Below are positions 1 through 10,914 of a DNA stretch of 64,000 nt, piece by piece (position 1 is the first letter of the stretch; each line of letters starts with the position of its first letter). The translations under genes and the position numbers were made by a program. The DNA lies in assembly GCA_012295275.1 (NCBI GenBank), contig CM022668.1, forward strand, positions 7,340,318-7,404,317, written 5' to 3'. Source of the stretch: Chrysomallon squamiferum (Eukaryota > Mollusca > Gastropoda > Neomphalida > Peltospiridae). The notes under the pieces were generated by a model. It was not told where the DNA came from, made no database searches, and worked only from the letters and a program-made list of their open reading frames with translations.

Positions 1-35
<35 letters not shown>

Positions 36-146
36 AGACACACACACAAACACACACACACACACAAACACACGCAGACGCACACACACACACGCCGCAC
101 ACACTCACATATACACTGACACACACACACACACACACTCACATAT

Positions 147-193
<47 letters not shown>

Positions 194-245
194 GCACACG
201 CACACACACACACGCAGACTCACATATACACAAACACACACACAG
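1..245. repeat. (CA)n microsatellite, interrupted
   Basis: Almost pure CA dinucleotides with scattered CAAA, CG and CATA interruptions. In the other copies of the composite repeat a CA run sits directly before the head module, so this is probably the 5' part of copy A, cut by the window edge. Confidence 0.9.
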
Positions 246-264
246 ACTTACCTTTATACATATT

Positions 265-430
265 TCAGTGATTCTGTACCTGCGGTGAACAGTCCCCCAG
301 TTAACTCATTTTCAAGTATGAGTTAATCTGTATTAGCCACACTGAGGTGGGGGTGTCATCACTCACCAGGTGACTCAATGTTGCTGCATTTAAGGTACAA
401 TTTTCTTTATAAATAAATAAATAAATAGAT
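265..430 (+). repeat. Head module of composite repeat, copy A
   Basis: This stretch is nearly identical by eye to 9665-9830 and its first 35 bases match 5525-5560. It is GC-richer than its surroundings and starts with a shared TTTCAGTGATTCTGTACCTG. No coding sense was found. Conservation between copies is highest here and in the tail module (3745-4215), which suggests the ends define the repeat family. Confidence 0.8.
278..371 (+). other. Nested stem structure inside the head module
   Basis: Three nested inverted repeats can be drawn. The outer stem pairs ACCTG+GTGA (278-282, 285-288) with TCACCAGGT (363-371), with a 2-nt bulge. The middle stem pairs CCCCCA (294-299) with TGGGGG (348-353). 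The apical hairpin pairs TTAACTCAT (301-309) with ATGAGTTAA (318-326) around an 8-nt loop. The copy at 9688-9781 keeps all of them; its one stem change turns an A-U pair into a G-U wobble. Whether it acts as DNA or RNA is unknown. Confidence 0.55.
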
Positions 431-680
431 TTACATTTAAAAGAATGGTGAGTAATGATGAAAAATAATAACAACATTTTTTTTTTGTCTTTACTATAAG
501 ACTCAAGTAAATTGCACCATCTTGTTTGAAAGAAAATAATTTTCTTTTATGTATTTGATATAGGAAACATTAAAACAAGTTTAATATTACATTTATTATA
601 TTATATATTTTTTTATTTTTTTTATTTATTTATTTATCTATATTATATTATATTATATTATTTATTTTTTTATTTTAATT

Positions 681-1225
681 CATACAGGACAAAATATTGA
701 AACAAAAACAGAAGCACTAGAACTGTACAGAAATAAAATTTATAAATGTTATGTGCCAGAGATAATTTATCTTCATACTTTTTACATCAATATTTTTATT
801 GATTTAATTTGTTAATTATTTACTTATTTTCTTTTATTCACTCATTTTTCCTTTATGTATTTGTTTACTGATTTATTTAGTAATTTATTTATTTACTGCT
901 TTGTTTATTTATTTGTTTGTTTACTAAATTATTTATTTATTTATTTATTTACTAAAAAAAGTAGAAAAGATAATTGGAAAAAAAAAATATATGAATATTA
1001 AATTATATTAATATAATTTCAACTTCTTGTTCACTCTTTTTATCCCTAATTTTTGTTAAATTTAAAAAAAGAAAATACAGGTGCATTTGAGTCCTACAGC
1101 AACAGTAACATTTTGAAGTGTCAAGTCAAAATATCAAAATAAAAACAAAAACAATTTGGACGCAAATTTTGACGGTTCACCAAAGTAATGCATATTGGAA
1201 AATACTATTTTGAAAATGTCTGCCA
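681..1225 (+). repeat. Internal module of composite repeat, copy A first unit
   Basis: AT-rich sequence matching 1545-2020 and 10107-10730, including the shared motif ACAGGTGCATTTGAGTCCTA near 1078 and GACGGTTCACCAAAGTAATG near 1170. Long TTTA/TTTG tracts interrupt it at roughly 800-950. No open reading frame of note. Confidence 0.75.
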
Positions 1226-1300
1226 AGTTTGATTGGTTTGCCTAGATACAAATTTAGAGTAATTTAATGTGAACCTTAACTTAATTTGACTGAGTTGGTG

Positions 1301-1500
1301 NNNNNNNNNNNNNNNNNNNNNNNNNNNNNNNNNNNNNNNNNNNNNNNNNNNNNNNNNNNNNNNNNNNNNNNNNNNNNNNNNNNNNNNNNNNNNNNNNNNN
1401 NNNNNNNNNNNNNNNNNNNNNNNNNNNNNNNNNNNNNNNNNNNNNNNNNNNNNNNNNNNNNNNNNNNNNNNNNNNNNNNNNNNNNNNNNNNNNNNNNNNN
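1301..1500. other. Assembly gap (200 N)
   Basis: Exactly 200 undetermined bases. The round size suggests an arbitrary gap length. Both flanks belong to two copies of the same internal module, so the gap is probably where an assembler failed on a tandem duplication. Confidence 0.98.
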
Positions 1501-1510
1501 TATTATTTGC

Positions 1511-1541
<31 letters not shown>

Positions 1542-1544
1542 TTT

Positions 1545-2225
1545 TAATTCATACAGGAAAAAATATTGTAATAAAAACAAAAGAACTAGAGAAATAAAAT
1601 GTATAAATCTAAGATGACAAACAGATAAATTATTTTCCTATTTTTTACAGCAATATTAGTATTTCTTTAATTCATTAATTACTTATTTTCTTTTGTTACT
1701 TTATTTTTTATTTCACTCAATTTATTTATTTATTTATGTATTTATTTACTAATTTGTTTGTTTACTAAAATATTTATTTATTCACTAAATTAGAAAAGGA
1801 AATTGGAAAAAAATATATATCTATATTTTTGTTCACTCTTTTTATCCCTATCATTTTTGTTAAATTAAAAAAAGAAAATACAGGTGCATTTGAGTCCTAC
1901 AGTAAGAGTAAAATTTTGAAGCATCAAGCCAAAATACCAAAATAAAAACAAAAACAATTTGGACACAAATTTTGACGGTTCACCAAAGTAATGGATATTG
2001 GAAAATACTATTTTGAAAACATCTAGATACCAAATTTGAAATAAATTCCAATAATGAACCTTAAACATACCTCAGTGGACAGCTGAAGTCAGGTCATGTG
2101 ATTTTCTACAGGTCAGTTTTGTAATGGATGTTTTGTAATAAATAAAAATTACTTACAGGTGTCACTATCTTGTAAAATTATCTATCAATGTGATGAGTTA
2201 TCTGTTATGTGTGCCTATATGTTTA
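1545..2225 (+). repeat. Internal module of composite repeat, copy A second unit
   Basis: Second copy of the module at 681-1225, continuing further to the point where the minisatellite begins. The continuation (2030-2225, with GTCAGGTCATGTGATTTTCT near 2088) is also found at 10745-10914 in copy C. Confidence 0.75.
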
Positions 2226-3700
2226 CTAATACAAGACTGTAGACAGACACACAAAGAAAAATATACATACATACAGAGACAAAAACATCTGACAACACAA
2301 TACAGAACATACATACAGACATACAGAAATAATCACATATAAACACAAACAATACAAAACACAGATACACATAAATAAACATACATATACATTAACAATA
2401 CAAAACACAGACATGAACATATATAAAAAAAATAGTACAAAATACATACATAGATAAACATATAGAATATTAACAGTATAAAATATAGACACACATACAT
2501 ACATAAATATATACAAAGACAAACAATACAAAATACACATACAGACATAAACGCTAACACTACAAAACATATACATACATACATAAATAAACATATATAA
2601 ACATTAACATTACAAAATACAGACACACATATACTAACATATATACATAAACATATATAAACGATAACAATACAAAACACAGACACACATAAATGCATAC
2701 ATAAACACTAAAAATACAAAAAACACACACATACATAAACATATATAAACACTAAAAATATAAAATGCCGACACACACATACATACATATATAAACATAT
2801 ATACACACTAACAATACAAAACACACACAGACATAAAACATACAGACACACATACACACACATAAATACATACAGACAGAAACATATATAAGCACAAACA
2901 ATACAAAACACAGACACCCACATGTACAGACATAAACATATATAAACACTAACAATACAAAACACACACACACATACATACATACACATATACATACACA
3001 CATACATACATACACATACATACATACATAAATATATATAAACACAATACAAAGCACAGCCATACATACATACATACATACAAACATAAACATATATAAA
3101 CACTAACAATACAAAATTCATACATACATACATACATTCATACATACATACATAAACATATAAACTTTAACAATTCAAAATACATACATACATACATACA
3201 TTCATACATTCATACATAAACATATATAAACACTAACAATGCGACATTACAGACACACATACATACATACATAAACAAAAAAAATACAAACAATAGAAAA
3301 CAAACAGATACATACATACACACATAAACAAATATAAACACTAAGAACACAAAACAAACACATACATCCATACACACATAAACAAATATAAACACTAAAA
3401 ATGCAAAACAAACACACAGATAGATACATACATAAACATAAATACAAACAATACAAAACACACACATACATACATACACACATAAACAAATATAAACACT
3501 AACAATACAAAACAAACACATACATACATAAATAAACATAAATTCTAACAATACAAAACACACATATACATAAACAAATATAAACACTAACAATACAAAA
3601 CAAATACATGCATGGATACACATAAATTAATACAAACAACACAAAAAACACAGACACTTACATGGAAACACACATATGTAACACTAACACAGACATAAAC
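2226..3700 (+). repeat. ~50-bp minisatellite of composite repeat, copy A
   Basis: Roughly 28 tandem units of about 50 bp. Each unit combines an ACATACATACATAAACATAT block, a ATAAACACTAACAATACAAA block and a short ACACAGACAC block. Stop codons are rare on the minus strand, which creates several overlapping, spurious open frames rich in Tyr, Val and Cys. Confidence 0.9.
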
Positions 3701-3744
3701 AGAAAATACATACACTTACACAAATACATACACACTTACATACA

Positions 3745-4209
3745 TATTCTAAACAAAATGTATAACGTGTTTGTAAATTTAGACTCATGAATTGAAAAAC
3801 ATTTAGTAAGTTTAAACTTACATTTCCTATCATTACACACATTATCAAATTAGTATCTGCATTCCTTAAAATAAATAGATAATTATTTATCTTTAAAACT
3901 TCAAGATTATGCAATGATCGATTTGATGTGGTAAACATATTTGATCTTATATAGATTAAGTTAATGCGATATAAATATTTGTTTAATTTAATTTAATCTA
4001 CGATATAAAATCTATAATTTATCAAGGTTACTGTGGAAATAAAAATCATTTTATACCTTAAAACAAAGAATTTGTAGCAAGAGAAAACCACATGACTTTC
4101 ACAATGGCTGTCTACCGTGACGTTTGACAATTGTTGACGTAATTTTTTCATTCGGAATAACTCGGTAAATCTCATTGTTATACATTTTCGGCCACTTCCT
4201 AAATCCGTT

Positions 4210-4215
<6 letters not shown>
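3745..4215 (+). repeat. Tail module of composite repeat, copy A
   Basis: Matches 13970-14384 in the same orientation and 5948-6450 inverted. It contains a cyclic-AMP-response-like TGACGTAA near 4135 (TGACGTCA in the other two copies), an ACAATGGCTGTC block near 4100, and ends in CCTAAATCCGTTT followed by trinucleotide repeats. Confidence 0.85.
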
Positions 4216-4244
<29 letters not shown>

Positions 4245-4275
4245 ATAATAATAATAATAATGATAATAATAACAG
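4216..4275. repeat. (ACT)n(AAT)n microsatellite at the tail end
   Basis: Trinucleotide run directly after the tail module. The inverted copy B has a matching AAT/AAC run at the same place, so this looks like part of the element's 3' end. Confidence 0.85.
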
Positions 4276-4790
4276 CACAAGAGTTTTAACGATATACTGA
4301 CAATAACAATGAAATATAAACAAACACTACGGTAATAATAGCAACAATAAAAAAAATAAGACATTTTTTTATTAAGTGGTATTTTATTTGAAAGAGGAAA
4401 GAAGTTAGGTGTGTGATAACATTTTTAAAAATATCATTTTCCAATTAAATTATATATCATAAGAAAGTCGGAAACGGGGCAGATTAAAATGATAAAACTG
4501 ATATGAAATCGTTATAAATGAATTTTTATTAGAATTTACGAACAAACTGTGTTTGATTCTGGCCTCAATTTTATTTAAACAATATAAAATATAAATATCT
4601 ATTTCGATAGTAACGATATCAACTGAATGAATTTGTTTATGTCTACGGTTACCATTTGAAGACATAATTGATTCAAACATCAGTTTTTGCCTCATTTCAA
4701 AGAGTTTAGTTTCGGCAATATACATAGGTACATGACAAGAGAGTCTCAACAGAAGACATCCCAGTTTTAGTAATATGTTTTTGCTAACCT
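4276..4790. other. AT-rich stretch, no feature seen
   Basis: No coding exon, RNA gene or repeat partner was recognised here. It lies between the tail of copy A and a GA microsatellite. Confidence 0.6.
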
Positions 4791-4798
4791 GGGGGGGG

Positions 4799-4861
<63 letters not shown>

Positions 4862-4902
4862 AGAGACAGAGAGAGAGACAGAGAGACAGAGAGAGAGAGA
4901 TG
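4791..4902. repeat. (G)n(GA)n microsatellite
   Basis: A G run followed by about 28 GA units and a CAGAGA-interrupted extension. The open frames across it (Arg-Glu or Ser-Leu repeats) are artefacts of the repeat. Confidence 0.95.
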
Positions 4903-5279
4903 TTTTATGCGTGTGTCAAAGACAGAGAGGATGAGTAAAATAGAAGAAGGTAGTCTGTAAGACAGAGAATGAGAGAGAAAGAGAAGAAGAACTTTCTGCG
5001 TGAGAGAAATATAATGACAGACGCACACCGAGACTGATGTATGTTTGGGTGATATTTAATTTTTGATATTGACAGGTTTGTGTAGTAATGAACTGATGTG
5101 TTTTAATAAATCTGACGTGTATTTTAATCTGTGTAAAAGTTTTGTATATAAGTATTTGAAGGATATATGTGAAAGTAAAAGTGTTTTAAAAAAATGTTTT
5201 GTACAAAATAAATTTTGTTGTTTTGGACCTGTTTGTATTATTGTTGGTGATTTTTATTTTTATTTTTTTTAATTTGTTG
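4903..5279. other. AT-rich stretch, no feature seen
   Basis: Contains GA-rich remnants to about 4985, then TG/AT-rich sequence without a recognisable exon or repeat. Confidence 0.55.
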
Positions 5280-5283
5280 CCGT

Positions 5284-5284
5284 T

Positions 5285-5325
<41 letters not shown>

Positions 5326-5560
5326 TTTTATTTTTTAATTTTCTTAATACAATGTTTCAAAACACAAAAAACTATATTTTTGTTTTTATTTTTGTATTTA
5401 ATATTTCCAAATATTTGTAATTATATACTATATGCATACAACACATACACATACAATCTCTCTCTCGCATGTACACATATGCACACACACACACGCACGC
5501 GCGCACACACACTTACATTTATACATATTTCAGTCATTCTGTAACTGCGGTGAACAGTCA
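5284..5560 (+). repeat. Truncated head region of composite repeat
   Basis: A TTTA run (5284-5325), an AATATTTCCAAA motif, a CA run and the start of the head module (5525-5560) follow in the same order as at 9494-9700. Similarity stops after GCGGTGAACAGTC at 5560, so the stems are missing and this copy is broken. Confidence 0.7.
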
Positions 5561-5897
5561 TATAGAATTCGACAAAGACTTCATTTTATCAGATATTCAC
5601 TGCTTTTGATTCCAAATGAAACAAATCAATCACATTTTCTCCGTAAATTTTGATAACGTTTTGCATATCAGTGTTACCAAAGACATCTTGATGTCATTTT
5701 AATTTGCCCCCTTTTTTATCGTCTTTCTTATGATATATAATTTTATTGGAAAATTCTATTTTTGAAAATGTTATCGCACACCCACTTTCTCTCCTCTATC
5801 AGATAAAATACCATCTAGCAATGTTTTATAATATTTTTTGTTGTAGCTGTTATTACTTTTGTATTAGTATTAATTTTATCCTTATCAATATATTGAG
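5561..5897. other. AT-rich stretch between repeat fragments
   Basis: No exon or RNA gene recognised. It separates a truncated head from the inverted tail of copy B. Confidence 0.5.
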
Positions 5898-5947
5898 CTA
5901 TTATTATTATTATTATTATTATTATTGTTGTTGTTGTTGTTATTATT
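5898..5947. repeat. (TTA)n(TTG)n microsatellite at the tail end of copy B
   Basis: Trinucleotide repeats abutting the inverted tail module, mirroring 4216-4275. Confidence 0.85.
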
Positions 5948-6450
5948 AAACGGATTTAGGAACTGGCCGAAGATATGTAACAACGAGATTTACCGAGTTA
6001 TTCCGAATGGCAAAATGACGTCAACAATTGTCAAACGTCACGGTGGACAGCCATTGTGAATGTCATGTGGTTTTGTCTTGCTAGAAATTCGTTGTTTTAA
6101 GGTATAAAATGATTTTTATTTCCGCAGTAACTTTGATAAATTATAGATTTTATATCGTAGATAAAATTAGTTTAATCAAATATTTCTATCGCATTAAATT
6201 AACCTATAAACGCACAAACGTTTTTACATCTCAAATACATCATTGCGTAATCTTAAAGTTTTAAAGATATATTAAACTTATAAATACCACGTTTACTAGA
6301 GTCTATAAATAAATAATTATCTATTTATTTTAACAAATTCTGCCACTAAATTTGATAATGTTTGTAATAATAGGAAACATAAGTTTAAACTTGCTAAATG
6401 TTTTTCAACACACGAGTCTAAATTCACAAACGCGTTACACATTTTGTTTA
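5948..6450 (-). repeat. Tail module of composite repeat, inverted copy B
   Basis: Reverse complement of 3745-4215 and 13970-14384. It keeps the full terminal AAACGGATTTAGGAACTGGCC that copy C has lost and carries an intact TGACGTCA near 6015. Together with copy A it forms a large inverted repeat around a spacer of about 1.7 kb. Confidence 0.85.
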
Positions 6451-6995
6451 GACTGTGTGTATGTGTGTATGTATTTTGTATTGTCAGTCTTTATATATGT
6501 TTATGTATGTAATTTTGTTTAGACTGTGTGTATGTGTGAATGTATTTTGTATTGTCAGTCTTTATATATGTTTATGTATGTATGTAATTTTGTACTGTTA
6601 GTGTGTGTATGTATGTATATATGTATGTGTGTGTGTATGTATGTATGCATCTATATGTGTGTGTTTTGTAAAGTTAGTGTTTATATATGTTTATGTAGTG
6701 TCTCTGTTTTGTATTGTTAGTGTTTATATTTGTTTATGTATGTATATCTGTATGTATGTGCATCTGTGTTTTGTATTGTGTTTATATTTGTTTATGTATG
6801 GGTCTATTTTGTATTGTTAGTGTTTATGTATGTATGTATGTATATGTCTGTGTTTTGTATTTGTGTTTACATGTTTACGTATGTATGTATATTGTTTGTG
6901 TTTATATATGTTTATGTCTGTATGTATTTGTGTCATTCTTTTGTATTGTTTGTGTTTATATATGTTCTTGTGTGTATGTGTAGGTATGTTTTTTA
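6451..6995 (-). repeat. ~50-bp minisatellite, inverted copy B
   Basis: About ten units of the reverse complement of the 2226-3700 minisatellite (TTTTGTATTGTTAGTGTTTA and TATATGTTTATGTATGTATG blocks). The array ends near 6995 in unrelated AT-rich DNA, so the head and internal modules are absent. Confidence 0.85.
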
Positions 6996-8210
6996 ATTTC
7001 GTGATGATAATAATTAAGATTTAATATAAAGTTCTTGTGGGTTTTATAAAAACATATATAGATCTCTGAAACTAGTGATTTGTGACTTGATATGTTTTTG
7101 GGGGAAATGTGACATTAATTTATTTAAAAATTTTATAACCAGTGTGTGTTTCTTTTTGTGGGTTTTTATATCACAATAATAAACATATTTATACTGATGT
7201 TTTTGTAATTGTCACACAAACATTAAAATTATTTTAGAAAAAAATATAAAAATTATGATTTAAAATAAATCTATTAACATTAGAGATATAAAATACTAAT
7301 ATAACAGGAAAACAATTAAGATTATTATACAAAAAAAAATTAAAATTATAATTTAAAATAAATCTATAATACAATAAAAAGGTATATTAAAAACTTGATA
7401 AAATATTAATATAACAAAAAAAATTAAAATTATAATGCAAAAAAAAAAGAAGCTTATTAAAATTAGAAATATAAAATATTATCAGCGGAAAATATATTTT
7501 AAAATTAGAATTAAAAATTGTATATTAAAATTATTACAGAAATAATATATTTAACTTAGCAGTAAAAATATATCAAAATAATTGGTTAAAATAAAAAATA
7601 AATTATTTACATGATTCCACAGATGTTAAAAAAAAAAAAAAAAAAAAAAAAACACACAAGAAATTCACCCAAAAAAATCAGTTCAAAACACTAACAGACG
7701 CACACACGCACACACACACACAGCAAGTGTTTTAATTTAATTGTTTGATTCTCAAAGTTTTATCATCAAAATTTATCAAAACATTTTTAAATGATTTTGA
7801 AAACACTGCAGTTATTGTTATACAGTATTTGACTTAGAATATTATCTTTAAAGAAAAAGCAATAAATTAACACATTCAATTTTTAAGACAAATAAAATAA
7901 TTACAATTCTTATTTGATGAAATGACCCGAGTTCTGTTATTTTTCATGATAAAAATTATTTAACTAAATCTTTTTTTCAAAAATATTTAAACATATCCGT
8001 TGTTTAAAAAATAAATTAACTAAATTTGTTGTTTAAAAAATTAAATTAACCAAATTTAATTTTAACTGATAGCATTTTTGTCATTGCTTTTATACATTAA
8101 ATCATTTGTTTTTAAAAATAACGTAGCAAAATCTATTGAGTTAAAAAACTTACTAATTAAAATCAGTTGTTTTACTTATTTATTTATTTTTATTTTTTAT
8201 TTTTTATTCA
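6996..8210. other. Very AT-rich spacer
   Basis: Over 80 percent A+T by eye, with a poly(A) run near 7629-7651 and a short CA run near 7700. Short diverged tandem motifs (TTAAAATTATAATTTAAAAT types at 7220-7450) are present. No exon or RNA gene recognised. Confidence 0.6.
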
Positions 8211-8226
8211 GTTGAGGAATAAGTCA
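8211..8226 (+). repeat. Left terminal inverted repeat of mariner element
   Basis: Sixteen bases identical to the complement of 8780-8795. Such repeats are the binding sites of the HTH domain encoded inside the element in the mariner family. Confidence 0.85.
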
Positions 8227-8274
8227 TTGTGGTTCATAATTGGTTCAAATTTTGTCCCATTTCAGGGTGTTAAA

Positions 8275-8685
8275 ATGGAATGTCAAGTTGAAAAAAAGGT
8301 GCATTTTCGACACTTGCTGCTCTTTGCATTCAATCGTGACGGGAAGAATGCGAAAGCCACCAAGGCTGCTCATGAGATTTGTTCTGTGTATGGAAAAGAT
8401 GCTATGCCAGAAAGGACCGCACAGTGGTGGTTTTCACGTTTCAGAAACGGTAACTTCAACCTCACTGATGACGAACGTTCTGGTCGTCCTGTTATATTTA
8501 ATGAAGATCAGTTGATTCATCTTCTCCGTGAAAATCCACATCAGTCAACCAGAGAACTGGCTAAACAGTTGGCATGTGATCAGAAAACTGTTGTGAATCA
8601 CCTTCATTCGATGGGGAAAGTTCGAAAACTTGGCATATGCATTCCACATTCTTTGAGTGAAAACAACAAACTACAGCATAAATAA
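8275..8685 (+). CDS. Truncated mariner transposase, HTH domains only
   Basis: Encodes 136 residues that resemble the DNA-binding half of mariner/Hsmar1 transposases, the family from which vertebrate SETMAR arose. The first HTH region (about residues 7-65) includes ERTAQWWFSRFRNG. The linker reads DDERSGRP, and the second HTH (about 75-115) ends in TVVNHLHSMGKVRKLG. The family motif PHSLSEN follows at about 122, and then the frame stops. A full transposase continues for about 200 more residues with the DDD catalytic triad, which is absent. The frame has no stop or frameshift before residue 136. I chose the ATG at 8275 because family similarity starts close to it. Cleavage activity is excluded; binding to the inverted repeats is possible. 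Confidence 0.8.
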   Translation: MECQVEKKVHFRHLLLFAFNRDGKNAKATKAAHEICSVYGKDAMPERTAQWWFSRFRNGNFNLTDDERSGRPVIFNEDQLIHLLRENPHQSTRELAKQLACDQKTVVNHLHSMGKVRKLGICIPHSLSENNKLQHK

Positions 8686-8779
8686 CAAACACAGTAAATA
8701 CATTACTGATTAAATTACATCTTGTTATCAGTTAAGCTTAAGATTTCTTGTACGTAACAATTAAATCTAATAAACACAG

Positions 8780-8795
8780 TGACTTATTCCTCAAC
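8780..8795 (-). repeat. Right terminal inverted repeat of mariner element
   Basis: TGACTTATTCCTCAAC, the exact complement of the left end. It lies 94 bases after the stop codon, so almost all of the catalytic region was removed by one internal deletion. Confidence 0.85.
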
Positions 8796-9319
8796 CCAAT
8801 ATTTTACTTTCTTCCTTTTTTTTTTTTCTTTTTTTTCAATTTAATATTTGCAAACATACTAATTATAGAATTGTCACAAATTGTTACTTCAATCACATCC
8901 GCACTTTTTTAATGTTCTTCACCAATTCTTCAACTCCATGGCACTGTTATAAAAGGTCTGGCATTTGGTAATTAAAGAATGAAGGAAAAAAAAACAAGAG
9001 CTCCGTCAGGCGGGGAAACCAATGATTCTTATTTTGTCTTGATTCCCCATGTGACCTTATTCATATCATTAATCAAAATTACTTAAACATAATGTTTTAT
9101 GATTATATAATGTATTATTATCAAGTCAATTGTATATTATAATTAAATAATTAATGTAAATCTTAACTTGTGTTGTTTTTATTTCTCTAGTGGATTGATA
9201 GACTTATTAATTTATATAGACTGCAGTCAATTTAGTATTTATATTCTTTGTTAGTTGGCCATTAAAGCACCTTTTATCCTAGACTGAGCCTTAATAAAAC
9301 ATACAAGATCTTTAAAAGT
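8796..9319. other. AT-rich spacer
   Basis: Contains a T/C tract at 8811-8840 right after the mariner end and a GC-richer patch near 9000-9050. No gene recognised. Confidence 0.5.
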
Positions 9320-9348
9320 GTGAGTCTTGTGACAATAATATATGCATA

Positions 9349-9450
9349 CAACAGATACAAAAACACTGACACACACACAGACACACAAACACTGACACAA
9401 ACACAGACACACACACAATCCACACAGACACACACACAGACAATCCACAC
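9349..9450. repeat. (CA)n microsatellite, interrupted
   Basis: CA units broken by CTGACA and CAGACA. The ATATGCATACAACA just before it (9340) also occurs near 5429 ahead of the truncated head, so it is probably part of the composite repeat's 5' region. Confidence 0.85.
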
Positions 9451-9493
9451 CTATACATTTCATTGTTTTTTTTTCATTGTTTTTTGTTTTCCT

Positions 9494-9850
9494 TTTATTT
9501 ATTTATTTATTTATTTAGCTATTTTATTTTATTTTAATTTTTATTTATTATTATTATTTTTTTTTTATTCAATATTTCCAAACATATATATTATATGTAT
9601 GTATACATCAAATACACATTCAATCTCACACACATTCCCACACACACACAGATATTCACATATTTATACATATTTCAGTGATTCTGTACCTGTGGTGAAC
9701 AGTCCCCCAGTTAACTCATTTTCAAGTGTGAGTTAATCTGTATTAACCACACTGAGGTGGGGGTGTCATCACTCACCAGGTGACTCAATGTTGCTGCATT
9801 TAAGGTACAATTTTCTTTATAAATAAATTTACATTTAAAAAAATGGTGAG
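9494..9850 (+). repeat. Head region and module of composite repeat, copy C
   Basis: TTTA run, AATATTTCCAAA motif, CA run, then a head module (9665-9830) nearly identical to 265-430. The nested stems occupy 9688-9781. Confidence 0.8.
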
Positions 9851-10020
9851 GAATGATGAAAAATAATAATAATAATAATAATGAAACAATAAAAAAGAAA
9901 TATAAGAAAAAATAAATTTTGCCTTTACTATAAGACTCAAGGAAATTGCACCATTTTGTTTGAAAGAAAATAATTAACTTTTATGTATTTGAAATATCAA
10001 ACACTAAAACCACATATTTA

Positions 10021-10106
10021 TATTATATTTATTATATTATAGTAAATTATATTATATTATATTATATTATATTATATTATATTATATTATATTATATTAT
10101 ATTATA
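10021..10106. repeat. (TTATA)n microsatellite
   Basis: Sixteen or so ATTAT pentamers. A shorter version lies at the same relative place in copy A (near 640-660). Confidence 0.9.
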
Positions 10107-10914
10107 AAGGAAAAATATTGTAACAAAAACAAAAGCAGAAGAACTGTAGAGAAATAAAATGTATTAATGTTATGTGACAAACAGATAAATTATTTTCCTA
10201 CTTTTTACATCAGTATTTGTTTTTCCTTAATTCCTTAATTATTTACTTATTTTCTTTTGTTCACTTAATTTTTATTTCACTTAATTTATTTATTGATTTA
10301 TTTATTTACTAATTTATTTGTTTGTTTACTAAAATATTTATTTATTTACTAATTTATTTATTTACTAATTTATTTGTTTGTTTACTAAAATATTTATTTA
10401 TTTACTATTATATTTATTTATTTATTTATTGATTTATTTATTTACTGAAAAAAGTAGAAAAGGTAATTGGAAAAAAAAAAAAATATATATATATATATAT
10501 TAAATTATATTAATATAATTTCAACTTTTTATTCACTCTTTTTATCTCTATAATTTTGTTAATTTTAAATAAAGAAAATACAGGTGCATTTGAGTCCTAT
10601 AGTAACCTAAAATTTTGAAGCATCAAGCCAAAATATCAAAATAAAAACAAAAACAATTTGGATGCAAATTTTGACGGTTCACCAAAGTAATGGATATTGG
10701 AAAATACTATTTTGAAAACATGTAGATACCAAATTTGAAGTAAATTCCAATAATGAACCTTAAACGTACCTCGGTGGACAGCTGAAGTCAGGTCATGTGA
10801 TTTTCTACAGGTCAGTTTTGTAATTGATGTTTTGTAATAAATAAAAATTACTTACAGGTGAAGATATCTAGTAAAATTATCTATCAATGTGATGAGTTAT
10901 CTGTTATGTATGCC
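10107..10914 (+). repeat. Internal module of composite repeat, copy C
   Basis: Matches 681-1225 and 1545-2225. TTTA/TTTG tracts fill 10270-10445. Unlike copy A, only one unit is present. Confidence 0.8.

Larger units (their letters stand above)
8211..8795 (+). mobile_element. Internally deleted mariner-like element
   Basis: A 585-bp element bounded by a perfect 16-bp terminal inverted repeat, GTTGAGGAATAAGTCA at 8211-8226 and its complement at 8780-8795, with weaker matching for about 8 bp further in. It contains an N-terminal mariner transposase reading frame (8275-8685) but no catalytic domain, so it cannot move by itself. No clean flanking TA duplication is visible, so the exact outer border may be a few bases off. 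Confidence 0.85.

Noticed and set aside
2226-3700. CRISPR-like regular repeat array
   Set aside because: Units are directly tandem with no unique spacers, unit length drifts, and the host is an animal.
8275-8685. SETMAR-type host gene
   Set aside because: The frame lies within perfect mariner inverted ends, has no SET domain and lacks the catalytic half, so it is a deleted transposon rather than a host methyltransferase gene.
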